Source: Microbacterium sp. Marseille-Q6965 | Lineage (GTDB): Bacteria; Actinomycetota; Actinomycetes; Actinomycetales; Microbacteriaceae | DNA length: 64,000 nt | Assembly (NCBI RefSeq): GCF_946151065.1 | Contig: NZ_CAMGZA010000004.1 | Location: 124,001-188,000 of the forward strand | Direction of reading: 5' to 3' | Shown: piece after piece, positions 27,106-34,303 of the stretch | How positions within the stretch are numbered: position 1 is the stretch's first letter | Layout: each line of letters starts with the position of its first letter | Position numbers and translations under genes: made by a program | Notes under the pieces: model-generated | Database searches by the model: none | Told to the model about the DNA's origin: nothing | The model's input: only the letters and a program-made list of their open reading frames with translations

Positions 27106-28251
27106 ATGGCGCCTCACAAGAAGTCCCGAGAACAGCACATCGCCGTGTTCGGCGCGAGCGGCAGCGGGAAGACAGTCATGCTGTCGTCGTTCTACGGCGC
27201 GGCGCAGGAGCCACAGTTCCTCGAGGACAGCATCTTTCGGATTGAACCCGAGAGTATCGGGCAGGGAAACGCGCTGCACCAGAACTACCTCGGGATGAAG
27301 AACGAGGCGCAGGTCCCCCTGGCGACGAGATTCTCCGCGAAGTCCTACGCATTCAACCTGCGACTGAACGAGGAGTTCGCGGCGAAGGCCGCCAAGGGGT
27401 CGTCGGACCTCCTCAAGCTCGTGTGGCACGACTATCCGGGCGAGTGGTTCGAGCAGGACGTCACTGGCGAGTCCGAGGCCAAACGACGTGTTGCCGCCTT
27501 TCGGGCTCTCCTCCAATCTGACGTCGCTCTCGTGCTCGTCGATGGGCAGAAGTTGCGCGACCACCAGGGGCAGGAGCGGGTGTACCTCAAGTCACTGCTG
27601 ACGTCTCTCCGCACCGGCCTGCTGGTGCTGAAGGGCAACCTCCTCGATGAAGGAGCACCGCTCGCGGAATTCCCGCGCATCTGGATGCTCGCGCTGTCGA
27701 AAGCGGACGTGCTGCCCGACATGGATGTCGTGAGGTTTCGGGACCTGCTGATCCAAAACGTCGCCGGCGAGATCGAGCAGCTCCGAAAGGCGCTCGCCGA
27801 GTTTGTGCAGGCCGAGCAGGTGCTCTCCGTCGGGGAAGACTTCGTGCTGCTTTCCTCCGCGCGCTTCGACGCGTCGAAGATCGAGGTCACGGAGCGCATC
27901 GGCCTCGACCTGATCCTTCCGATCGCCGCGGCTCTGCCGCTCGAACGGAAGCTGCGGTGGGAGCAGGCGGTCGGGATCCCAACCAAGGTGGCGGCGAGTT
28001 TGGCGGACGGCGCGGGAAGGCTCGCGGGCTTCCTGCTGGGCAAGGTCAATCTGCCCGGACCGCTCGGGAAGGCCGTCTCTCTGCTTGGGCCGGCGCTGAC
28101 GGAGCTTGCCTCGGTCGGCGGCGCCGCGCTGAAGAGGTATCACGAGGACGCATTGGCGAAGCGTGACTATGTCCGCGCGCTCCTCAGCGGATTCCGTGTT
28201 GACCTGCAGAAGAGCGAAGAGGGCAAGGTTCTCATCCGGAGCAAGCGGTGA
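27106..28251 (+). CDS. TRAFAC-class GTPase, conflict-system type
   Basis: 381 residues. All GTPase motifs are visible: G1 GASGSGKT (about residues 17-24), followed by VMLSSFYGA, G3 as WHDYPGEW (DxxG form, about 115-122), G4 as ALSKADVLPD (the NKxD box as SKAD) and a G5-like LSSARFD. The C-terminal 100 residues contain Gly/Leu-rich helices (PGPLGKAVSLLGPALTELAS) that could contact a membrane or a partner. The protein resembles the TRAFAC-type GTPases of multi-gene bacterial conflict systems (double-GTPase related). The small gene behind it begins inside its stop codon. ATG at 27106 is taken as start; a GTG 30 bases earlier is in frame. The pair diverges from the Abi/DUF262/RT genes. Confidence 0.8.
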   Translation: MAPHKKSREQHIAVFGASGSGKTVMLSSFYGAAQEPQFLEDSIFRIEPESIGQGNALHQNYLGMKNEAQVPLATRFSAKSYAFNLRLNEEFAAKAAKGSSDLLKLVWHDYPGEWFEQDVTGESEAKRRVAAFRALLQSDVALVLVDGQKLRDHQGQERVYLKSLLTSLRTGLLVLKGNLLDEGAPLAEFPRIWMLALSKADVLPDMDVVRFRDLLIQNVAGEIEQLRKALAEFVQAEQVLSVGEDFVLLSSARFDASKIEVTERIGLDLILPIAAALPLERKLRWEQAVGIPTKVAASLADGAGRLAGFLLGKVNLPGPLGKAVSLLGPALTELASVGGAALKRYHEDALAKRDYVRALLSGFRVDLQKSEEGKVLIRSKR

Positions 28252-28568
28252 AGGTGATCTGGGCCACGCGCGGACGGGACTGGGGCTTCCGCTTCCTCGA
28301 CGATGGGGGCTTCGCGGATCCGCTGCCGGAGTACGACGCCGTGTTCTCCGCGGCCGGCAGCGGGCGCGAGACCTGCCAACGCGTGGGCGATCGTGTCGCG
28401 CTGCGATTCGCGGACCCTGAAGGGCGTGTCGATTCGGCGGGGCGGGTGATCCCGCACGAGTTCGTGGTCTTCCCGCCCGACGCCGACGACATCCGCACGC
28501 TCGACGACGCGCTGCGGCTCGTCTGGGCTCCGGTCGCCGAGGACTACGCGGCCAGGTACGCTTGCTGA
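28248..28568 (+). CDS. Small protein coupled to the island GTPase, function unknown
   Basis: 106 residues, not recognised. The GTG start lies within the GTPase stop (GTGA), so the two should be made together. The sequence starts MKVIWATRGRDWGFRFL, has DGGFADPLPEYDAVF, is rich in Asp and Trp/Phe, and ends in a helix (LDDALRLVWAPVAEDYAARY). There is no signal peptide, membrane segment or catalytic motif. The fixed coupling suggests a dedicated partner, regulator or effector of the GTPase (inference). Confidence 0.75.
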   Translation: MKVIWATRGRDWGFRFLDDGGFADPLPEYDAVFSAAGSGRETCQRVGDRVALRFADPEGRVDSAGRVIPHEFVVFPPDADDIRTLDDALRLVWAPVAEDYAARYAC

Positions 28569-28674
28569 CTCACCGCGCGGGGGCCCGAGCAGATGCGTCG
28601 AACGTTGCACTGGCGCACTTCGCGCAGCCCGGGGAAGCTGATCGATCTCGGTGACAGTCGACGCGACACCTGGG

Positions 28675-28866
28675 TTGTGTGCGTTCCCTGAGCACGCGCA
28701 TTGTGTCGTGTACGGCGTTGCCGTAGCCGAGTTTCGACCGGACCCGGGGCATGAAGCCGAGCTCGTTCTTGAGGAACCGGCCGCGAGGGCACGAGTCGTA
28801 CGCAGCAAGCCCGTGGTACGTGACGGCGAGGTCGTGCGCGGCCGCCGTGGGAACATCGTGGTAACA
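28675..28866 (-). pseudogene. Remnant of a helicase-type PD-(D/E)XK nuclease domain
   Basis: A 64-codon stop-free fragment reads LAAYDSCPRGRFLKNELGF and then KLGYGNAVHDTMRVLRERTQ. The C-P-R and GNAVH elements are the start of the PD-(D/E)XK domain at the C-terminus of UvrD/AddAB-like helicases. Neither the helicase before it nor the nuclease active site after it is present, and the frame is lost at about 28674. The stretch 28569-28978 holds nothing else recognisable besides copy 2 of the 20-bp repeat. Confidence 0.6.
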
Positions 28867-28868
28867 GA
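28849..28868 (+). repeat. Internal 20-bp direct repeat, copy 2
   Basis: GGGAACATCGTGGTAACAGA, 19 of 20 bases identical to 23878-23897. It overlaps the nuclease-domain remnant and ends 110 bases before the right att copy. Confidence 0.6.
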
Positions 28869-28978
28869 AGACCTGTGAGTACCTGTTCTCGGCTGCTTCG
28901 CGATGTGCTCAACTTCCGCGAAGGCACGCGATTTCAGAGCTCGGCGTCCGCGGTGTATATCCCCAGATCAGGACGCAG

Positions 28979-28996
28979 ATCCCACCGTCACCGCCA
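28979..28996 (+). repeat. attR-like repeat, right end of the island
   Basis: ATCCCACCGTCACCGCCA, identical to the tRNA-Ser 3' end at 23789-23806. The sequence after it (TTGCAAAGGCCCCG paired with CGGGGACTCTTGCA, to about 29047) is a hairpin and probably the displaced original tRNA terminator. Confidence 0.88.
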
Positions 28997-29077
28997 TTGC
29001 AAAGGCCCCGTCTTCCTCGCGGTTGCGAGGGATGCGGGGACTCTTGCATGTCCCCAGTCGGGCCCGACGGTCCAGGG

Positions 29078-30016
29078 TCAGTCGTGAGATCCGGCCACGA
29101 GGGCGAGGGGATTGTCCGGTTCCGTGGCGAGGGTGGCGGCTGTCGACAGCAGCGCATTCCGCAGGGCCAGCGTGGCGGGGCCGAGGCGGACGCCGTCGAC
29201 GCGGGCGATGCCGATCGTGCGGGAGAGGACGGGATCGCTGATGCGCGTCGCTCGGAGGCTCGGGCGTTCGAGCAGGACCGTCGCCGGAACGATGGCGACG
29301 CCCAGCCCTCTCTCCACGAAGCGCAGGACGGCGTCCATCTCCAGGCCCTCGATCGCGACGGTCGGGGCGACCGACGCGGCGGCGAAGGCCGCCTCCGTGG
29401 TGGCGCGCAGATCGTAGGTCGCGCTGAACATGATCAGGGGCAGCGTGGCGATCGTCGGCACGTCGACGGTCGGCGCATCCCCCACGACCGGCGACGACGC
29501 GGACGAGACGAGCACGAGCTCCTCCTCGAGGAGCGGCGCGACGGACACACCGTGAAGGACACGGGCTGCCGAGGTGGTGATCAACGCCAGATCGAGCTCG
29601 CCGCTGCCGAGCCGCTCGAGCAGCCGGCGGGATCCTTCCTCGACGATATGCAGCTCGACGCCCGGATGTGCCGGCCGGAAGGTCGTCAGGACCTCCGTCA
29701 CGAGTCCCGCGCACAGACTGGGGGTCGCACCGAGCCGCACCCGACCCCGCGCGAGCCCGGCGAGTTCGTCCAGCTCGCGCCGGATGGAACTCGCGTCGGC
29801 CAGCATTCGCCGCGCCAGCGGGTAGACCACCTCGCCGGCGGCGGTCAGCGTGCTGCCCCCGCGCGCCCGGTCGAGCAACGGCATGCCCAGCTCCTGCTCC
29901 AGGCTGCTGATCTGTCTGCTAAGGGAAGGCTGCGACAGGTGCAGCTTCTCCGCGGCGCGGGTGAAATTGCCCGTCTCGGCGATGGCGGCGAAGCCGCGCA
30001 GTTGCTCCAGATTCAC
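29078..30016 (-). CDS. LysR-family transcriptional regulator
   Basis: 312 residues: an N-terminal winged helix (MNLEQLRGFAAIAETGNFTR, then AAEKLHLSQPSLSRQISSLE) and a periplasmic-binding-protein-like effector domain (about 90-295). It diverges from the flavoprotein gene, which it very probably controls. The shared region has a palindrome ATAGCC-TAG-GGCTAT that contains the T-N11-A core of LysR sites. The GTG start at 30014-30016 lies 6 bases from a TAGGCT -10 inside that palindrome, so autoregulation by direct occlusion is likely. Confidence 0.92.
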   Translation of the reverse strand: MNLEQLRGFAAIAETGNFTRAAEKLHLSQPSLSRQISSLEQELGMPLLDRARGGSTLTAAGEVVYPLARRMLADASSIRRELDELAGLARGRVRLGATPSLCAGLVTEVLTTFRPAHPGVELHIVEEGSRRLLERLGSGELDLALITTSAARVLHGVSVAPLLEEELVLVSSASSPVVGDAPTVDVPTIATLPLIMFSATYDLRATTEAAFAAASVAPTVAIEGLEMDAVLRFVERGLGVAIVPATVLLERPSLRATRISDPVLSRTIGIARVDGVRLGPATLALRNALLSTAATLATEPDNPLALVAGSHD

Positions 30017-30020
30017 GTGT

Positions 30021-30035
30021 ATAGCCTAGGGCTAT
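30021..30035. promoter_or_regulatory. LysR operator and minus-strand -10
   Basis: ATAGCC-TAG-GGCTAT (T-N11-A type). On the minus strand TAGGCT (30028 to 30023) lies 6 bases before the LysR GTG. The site is 58 bases upstream of the divergent flavoprotein ATG. Confidence 0.65.
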
Positions 30036-30080
30036 CGTTCCGAGCCGGAATATGCATTGGAGTAATGGAAGCGGCGCGCC

Positions 30081-30086
30081 TAGCGT
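30081..30086 (+). promoter_or_regulatory. -10 element, leaderless flavoprotein gene
   Basis: TAGCGT followed by 6 bases (CGAAGC) and the ATG at 30093. Confidence 0.6.
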
Positions 30087-30092
30087 CGAAGC

Positions 30093-31826
30093 ATGACCAA
30101 CGAACGACAGATCTCGACGACGGTGCTCGTCGTGGGAACGGGCGGATCGGGGCTGCGGGCCGCGATCGAGCTGGCCGAGGCGGGCGTCGACGTGCTCGCG
30201 CTCGGCAAGCGACCGAAGTCCGACGCGCACACCTCGCTCGCCGCGGGAGGCATCAATGCCGCGCTCGGGACGATGGACGAGCAGGACAGCTGGGAGCAGC
30301 ACGCCGCGGACACGCTGAAGGAGAGCTACCTGCTCGCGAATCCGGAAACGGTCGAGACCGTCACCGCGGGAGCGGCACGCGGTATCGAAGACCTCGAGCG
30401 GTACGGCATGCCGTTCGCACGGGAAGAGGACGGCCGCATCTCGCAGCGCTTCTTCGGAGCGCACACGTACCGTCGCACGGCGTTCGCCGGCGACTACACG
30501 GGGCTCGAGATCCAGCGGACCCTCGTCAATCGCGCACAGCAGCTGAACGTTCCCATCCTCGACACGGTGTACGTCACGAAGATCCTCGTGAACGAGGAGG
30601 GCGCCGTCTTCGGGGCGTACGGATTCGACCTGGAGAATGGCACGCGATACCTCATCCACGCGGATGCGGTGATCCTCGCGGCCGGCGGCCACAATCGGAT
30701 CTGGCGCAGGACCTCCTCGCGGCGGGATGAGAACACCGGTGACTCGTTCCGCCTCGCGGTCGAAGCGGGCGGGCGCCTCCGCGATCCGGAGCTCGTGCAG
30801 TTCCACCCCAGCGGAATCATCGAGCCCGAGAACGCCGCGGGGACGCTGATCTCCGAGGCGGCGCGTGGCGAGGGAGGCATCCTCCGCAACGGCCTCGGCG
30901 AGCGGTTCATGCACAGGTACGACCCGGTGCGCCTCGAACTGTCGACGCGAGATCGTGTCGCTCTCGCCTGTTACACCGAGATCAAGGAGGGGCGCGGCAC
31001 GCCGAACGGTGGGGTGTGGCTCGACGTGTCGCACCTGCCTCGGGAAACGATCATGCAGAGGCTCCCGCGGGTGTACCAGACGATGCTCGAGCTGCAGATG
31101 CTCGACATCACGAAGGAGCCGATCGAGATCGCGCCGACGGCGCACTACTCCATGGGGGGTGTGTGGGTTCGCTCCTCCGATCACGGCACGGGCGTGCCGG
31201 GGCTGTATGCCATCGGCGAAGCGTCGTCCGGTCTTCACGGCGCCAATCGCCTCGGCGGAAACTCCCTGATCGAACTGCTCGTGTACGGGCGCATCGTGGG
31301 GCAGGCCGCGGCGGAGTACGCCGCCGCGCTTCCGGCGCAGCAGCGCTCACGGGCCGCGGTGGACCGGGCGCGCGCCGAGATCGACGAGCTCCTGGCCTCG
31401 CGGGGCACCGAGAACGTCCGCGCTCTTCAGCGCGCGATCCGCGACACGATGACGGAGCACGCCGGCGTGGTGCGCGACGAGCAGGGGCTCCGCCAGGGCT
31501 TGGCCGAGCTCGACCGGATCGACGCGCGAATGGCCGACATCGGGGTGCATCCCGACATCGCCGGGTATCACGACCTCGCGCACGCGTTCGACCTGAAGTC
31601 CGCGTCGCTCGCGGCGCGCGCCACCTTGGAAGCGGCGCTCGAGCGACGCGAGACCCGCGGGTGCCACAACCGCAGCGACTATCCCGAAACGGACCCGAAT
31701 CTTCAGGTGAATCTCGTCTGGTCGCCCCAGACCGGCGTGGTGCGCGAGGCGATCCCGCCGATCCCCGCCCGCATCGCCGCGCTCATGAGGGACGAGGTCT
31801 CGGTCGCGGGCAAGCTCGTGGAGTGA
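30093..31826 (+). CDS. FAD-dependent oxidoreductase, fumarate reductase/L-aspartate oxidase type
   Basis: 577 residues of the SdhA/FrdA/NadB superfamily. The N-terminal Rossmann motif VVGTGGSGLRAAIELAEAG binds FAD. Further on are SLAAGGINAALG, the active-site region ELVQFHPSGI, the catalytic loop around SEAARGEGGIL, TAHYSMGGVWV, and GLYAIGEASSGLHGANRLGG near the FAD isoalloxazine. The C-terminal helical domain ends with the family's NRSDYPETD. No iron-sulphur or membrane-anchor subunit gene is adjacent, so it is probably a soluble enzyme using another electron acceptor or oxygen. The LysR neighbour suggests substrate-induced expression. Substrate not determined. Confidence 0.85.
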   Translation: MTNERQISTTVLVVGTGGSGLRAAIELAEAGVDVLALGKRPKSDAHTSLAAGGINAALGTMDEQDSWEQHAADTLKESYLLANPETVETVTAGAARGIEDLERYGMPFAREEDGRISQRFFGAHTYRRTAFAGDYTGLEIQRTLVNRAQQLNVPILDTVYVTKILVNEEGAVFGAYGFDLENGTRYLIHADAVILAAGGHNRIWRRTSSRRDENTGDSFRLAVEAGGRLRDPELVQFHPSGIIEPENAAGTLISEAARGEGGILRNGLGERFMHRYDPVRLELSTRDRVALACYTEIKEGRGTPNGGVWLDVSHLPRETIMQRLPRVYQTMLELQMLDITKEPIEIAPTAHYSMGGVWVRSSDHGTGVPGLYAIGEASSGLHGANRLGGNSLIELLVYGRIVGQAAAEYAAALPAQQRSRAAVDRARAEIDELLASRGTENVRALQRAIRDTMTEHAGVVRDEQGLRQGLAELDRIDARMADIGVHPDIAGYHDLAHAFDLKSASLAARATLEAALERRETRGCHNRSDYPETDPNLQVNLVWSPQTGVVREAIPPIPARIAALMRDEVSVAGKLVE

Positions 31827-31841
31827 CGCTCCCGCCGGGGA

Positions 31842-32846
31842 TCAGAGCGCGGCGCCGAGCCGTTCCGCGAACTCGACGAGCCGGTTGGAGAACCCCCACT
31901 CGTTGTCGTACCAGCCGTGCACCTTGACCTGGCGGCTGACGGCCTGGGTCAGGGGCGCGTCGAAGATCGAGGAGTGCGGGTTGCCGACGATGTCGGCCGA
32001 GACCAGCGGGGCCTCGGAGTACTGAAGGTAGCGGTGCAGCCGAGGAGATGAGGCGGCGTCGCGGAACACGGCATTGACCTCATCCACGCTGGCGCTTTCG
32101 CGGAGCAGGACGGTCAGGTCGGTGATCGAGCCCACCGGCACCGGCACGCGCAGGGCGGCGCCCGTCAGTCGTCCGTCCAGCTCCGGCAGAACCTTGCCGA
32201 TCGCGTTGGCGGCGCCGGACGACGCCGGGATCGTGGAGACCGCCGCGGCGCGCGCCCGGCGCAGGTCCGCGTGTGGCGCATCGTGCAGACGCTGGTCGCT
32301 CGTGTAGGCGTGCACAGTGGTCATCAGCCCCGACTCGATCCCGAAATGCTCGTGCAGGACCATCGCCAGCGGGGCGAGCGAGTTGGTGGTGCACGAGCCG
32401 TTCGAGAAGACATCGTGCCCGTCGATGTCGAGATCGTCGTCGTTCACGCCCAGCACGACGGTCGGCACGTCCCCCTTTGCCGGCGCCGAGACGAGAACCT
32501 TCCTCGCTCCGCCTCGGAGATGGGCGGCCGCCGCGCTCGCGTCCGTGAACCGGCCCGTCGACTCGATCACCACGTCGGCTCCGATGTCCCCCCAGCGGAT
32601 CGCCGCGGGGTCGGGCTCGGCGAACACCGCGATGCGCTGGCCCTGCACGACGAGCGCGTCCGCCTCGGTGGTCACGCCGTCGAGATGCCCCGACAGGGAG
32701 TCCCACTCGAGCAGCGTCGCCAACGTGCCGGTGTCGGTGAGGTCGTTCACCGCCACGACCTGCACATCGGCGTTGTTGCCGAGCGCCGCGCGAAGGAAGC
32801 TGCGACCGATCCGGCCGAACCCGTTGATCCCGATCCGTACTGTCAT
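31842..32846 (-). CDS. gap: Glyceraldehyde-3-phosphate dehydrogenase (type I), TetR-linked paralogue
   Basis: 334 residues. It oxidises glyceraldehyde 3-phosphate to 1,3-bisphosphoglycerate with NAD(P)+. The N-terminal GINGFGRIGRS binds the cofactor, SNGSCTTNS holds the catalytic Cys152, and HAYTSDQ and WYDNEWG are as expected. The residue four after the catalytic Cys is Ser156, where most GAPDHs have a second Cys. The ATG overlaps the stop of the upstream TetR gene, so expression depends on that repressor. This is unusual for a glycolytic enzyme and suggests an accessory, inducible isozyme. Confidence 0.92.
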   Translation of the reverse strand: MTVRIGINGFGRIGRSFLRAALGNNADVQVVAVNDLTDTGTLATLLEWDSLSGHLDGVTTEADALVVQGQRIAVFAEPDPAAIRWGDIGADVVIESTGRFTDASAAAAHLRGGARKVLVSAPAKGDVPTVVLGVNDDDLDIDGHDVFSNGSCTTNSLAPLAMVLHEHFGIESGLMTTVHAYTSDQRLHDAPHADLRRARAAAVSTIPASSGAANAIGKVLPELDGRLTGAALRVPVPVGSITDLTVLLRESASVDEVNAVFRDAASSPRLHRYLQYSEAPLVSADIVGNPHSSIFDAPLTQAVSRQVKVHGWYDNEWGFSNRLVEFAERLGAAL

Positions 32847-33457
32847 GACATCTGCTTTCTCGTGTCGGTGCCCCGATGAGCGGGCGAAGGGGATGAAGGA
32901 GCCGCAGCGCGCAGCAGGTCGATCGCCCCGGCGCGCGCGTCGTCGAATGGGCCGGGATCCTGCTGCGCGATCGCGAGGACATAGCCGCCCTGCAGGACCG
33001 CCATCAGAGTGTGTGCGAGCCGCTCCGGGTCGAGGTCGTCTCGGAGCTCCCCCGCTGCCATCGCAGCGCGCACGGCGTTCACCCACCGGACGTGCACGTC
33101 CGCGAATGCCTGGCCCACGGGTGCGAGCAGCGCGGGGTCCTCGCGTACCTGGGGGTCCTGCGTCATGCGGCCCACCTTGCAGCCCTTGAGCGCGTCGCGC
33201 GGACGCATGAGGTAGGCCTCGATCCGGGCGAGGGGGCTGCCCTCGGTGCCGTCGAGCTCGGCCGTGGCGGGCAGGAGGGCCTTCACGTTGCGCTCGAGCG
33301 CGGCAAGGGCGAGGTCCCGCTTCGTCGGGAAGTGGTGGTACATGCTGCCCTGACCGACGCCGGACCGCTCCCTCACGTCGCGCGGACTGGTGTCGGCGTA
33401 GCCGCGCTCCCACATCAGTTCGCTCATCGTTTCGACGAGCCGCTCGCGAGAACTCAT
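32843..33457 (-). CDS. TetR-family repressor with conserved Cys (NemR/AcrR-like)
   Basis: 204 residues: HTH region GYADTSPRDVRERSGVGQGS and MYHHFPTKRDLALAAL, then a ligand domain with KGCKVGRM around Cys93, the position of the GC...G element that carries the redox-active Cys in NemR-type repressors. It is first in a two-gene operon with GAPDH (ATGA overlap). The promoter carries an exact dyad at 33469-33486. The likely ligand is an electrophile or oxidant (inference from the Cys and the partner enzyme). The ATG is 6 bases after a TAGCTT -10. Confidence 0.88.
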   Translation of the reverse strand: MSSRERLVETMSELMWERGYADTSPRDVRERSGVGQGSMYHHFPTKRDLALAALERNVKALLPATAELDGTEGSPLARIEAYLMRPRDALKGCKVGRMTQDPQVREDPALLAPVGQAFADVHVRWVNAVRAAMAAGELRDDLDPERLAHTLMAVLQGGYVLAIAQQDPGPFDDARAGAIDLLRAAAPSSPSPAHRGTDTRKQMS

Positions 33458-33463
33458 GTCGCC

Positions 33464-33486
33464 AAGCTATACCTACCAGTAGGTAT
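33464..33486 (-). promoter_or_regulatory. TetR operator and leaderless promoter
   Basis: Dyad ATACCTAC-CA-GTAGGTAT (33469-33486), perfect 8-bp arms. The -10 TAGCTT (33469 to 33464) abuts it, followed by 6 bases and the TetR ATG at 33457. Repressor binding would block initiation. Confidence 0.75.
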
Positions 33487-33580
33487 GTTGTCAACGCGCG
33501 TCCACGGAGGTTTCTTCGGGGCCGCGGCGCACGGGTGCCCGTCATGCCAAGACCAGGCAGGGGCGTCGGCGCAGGCGCGC

Positions 33581-34198
33581 TCAGGCCGGCTTCTCGTCCT
33601 GCCCGGCGGCTTCCTCGACGGCTGCCGTCATGCCCTCGAGGAAGCGCGCCACCACCGCGCGTTCACCCTCGCTGAGGCCGTCGACGAGGGCGAGCATGCG
33701 CTGATGCATGGGCCCGAGCGTGGCGCGCACCTCGGTATCGCTGTGCGCAGTCGGCACGATGATCTGGGTGCGCCGATCCGTCGGGTGCGGTTCACGCCGC
33801 GCGTGGTCATCGCGGACGAGGCGGTCGACGAGGGTGGTGACCGAGGCCGTCGAGATATGTAGGTAGCGCGCGAGGTCGACCGGGCGCACGGGGCGGCCCG
33901 CATGCTTCTCACGGAGCAGGTACCGCAGTGCCATCAGGTCGGTCTCATTCATCCGCATCTGGGCACGCGTGCGCGCCCGCATCGCGGTCTCGGCGGAGCG
34001 ATAGCGCCTCAGGAGGGTGAGGACGTCGACGGTCGTGGTGCCTTCGGCATCGGGGTACCAGTAGCCGGAGGCCGCGTCATGCGTCGGGAATGCCATCGGG
34101 GGTGAGCCTACTTCCCTCGGGTGCTCGCCGTCCGCCGCAGACGCCCGATCCGCGGCGGACCTGTCGTCCTGTCGGTGCCGACCGGAGCGCGGTGACAT
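33581..34198 (-). CDS. MarR-family transcriptional regulator
   Basis: 205 residues from the first ATG. A shorter protein of 171 residues from the ATG at 34094-34096 is equally possible, because the first 34 residues are low-complexity. The winged helix is clear: MNETDLMALRYLLREKHAGR, VDLARYLHISTASVTTLVDR and LVRDDHARREPHPTDRR. MarR proteins respond to small phenolic or oxidative ligands. The divergent region to the DUF7882 gene is AT-rich and has the dyad GTTAG-GCTGT-CTAAC (34226-34240), a probable operator. The targets may be itself and the DUF7882 gene. Confidence 0.85.
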   Translation of the reverse strand: MSPRSGRHRQDDRSAADRASAADGEHPREVGSPPMAFPTHDAASGYWYPDAEGTTTVDVLTLLRRYRSAETAMRARTRAQMRMNETDLMALRYLLREKHAGRPVRPVDLARYLHISTASVTTLVDRLVRDDHARREPHPTDRRTQIIVPTAHSDTEVRATLGPMHQRMLALVDGLSEGERAVVARFLEGMTAAVEEAAGQDEKPA

Positions 34199-34225
34199 CC
34201 GATTAGCTTTCTCGACTATCTTACC

Positions 34226-34240
34226 GTTAGGCTGTCTAAC
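34226..34240. promoter_or_regulatory. Candidate MarR operator
   Basis: GTTAG-GCTGT-CTAAC in an AT-rich stretch (34201-34245) between the MarR gene and the DUF7882 gene. Confidence 0.5.
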
Positions 34241-34303
34241 AATCAGCCACCCTTGACAAAGGGGCCGTCAGCGGGACGGCGCGGCGCGATCGAGGAGGGC
34301 ATC

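Larger units (their letters stand above)
23789..28996. mobile_element. Genomic island in tRNA-Ser(CGA), defence-type cargo
   Basis: About 5.2 kb between two exact 18-bp att-like repeats. Cargo: a reverse transcriptase, a chimeric DUF262 gene, a broken Abi_2 gene, a TRAFAC GTPase with a small coupled protein, and a nuclease-domain remnant. No integrase, recombinase or replication gene is visible, so the element is either a decayed island or one moved by a recombinase from elsewhere. The RT half is visibly lower in G+C (one 60-base line at 25741 is about half G+C) than the GTPase half, which suggests a composite origin. Confidence 0.85.

Noticed and set aside
28651-28878. 75-codon plus-strand frame near the island right end
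   Set aside because: Antisense to the PD-(D/E)XK remnant, which has recognisable motifs; the plus frame has none.
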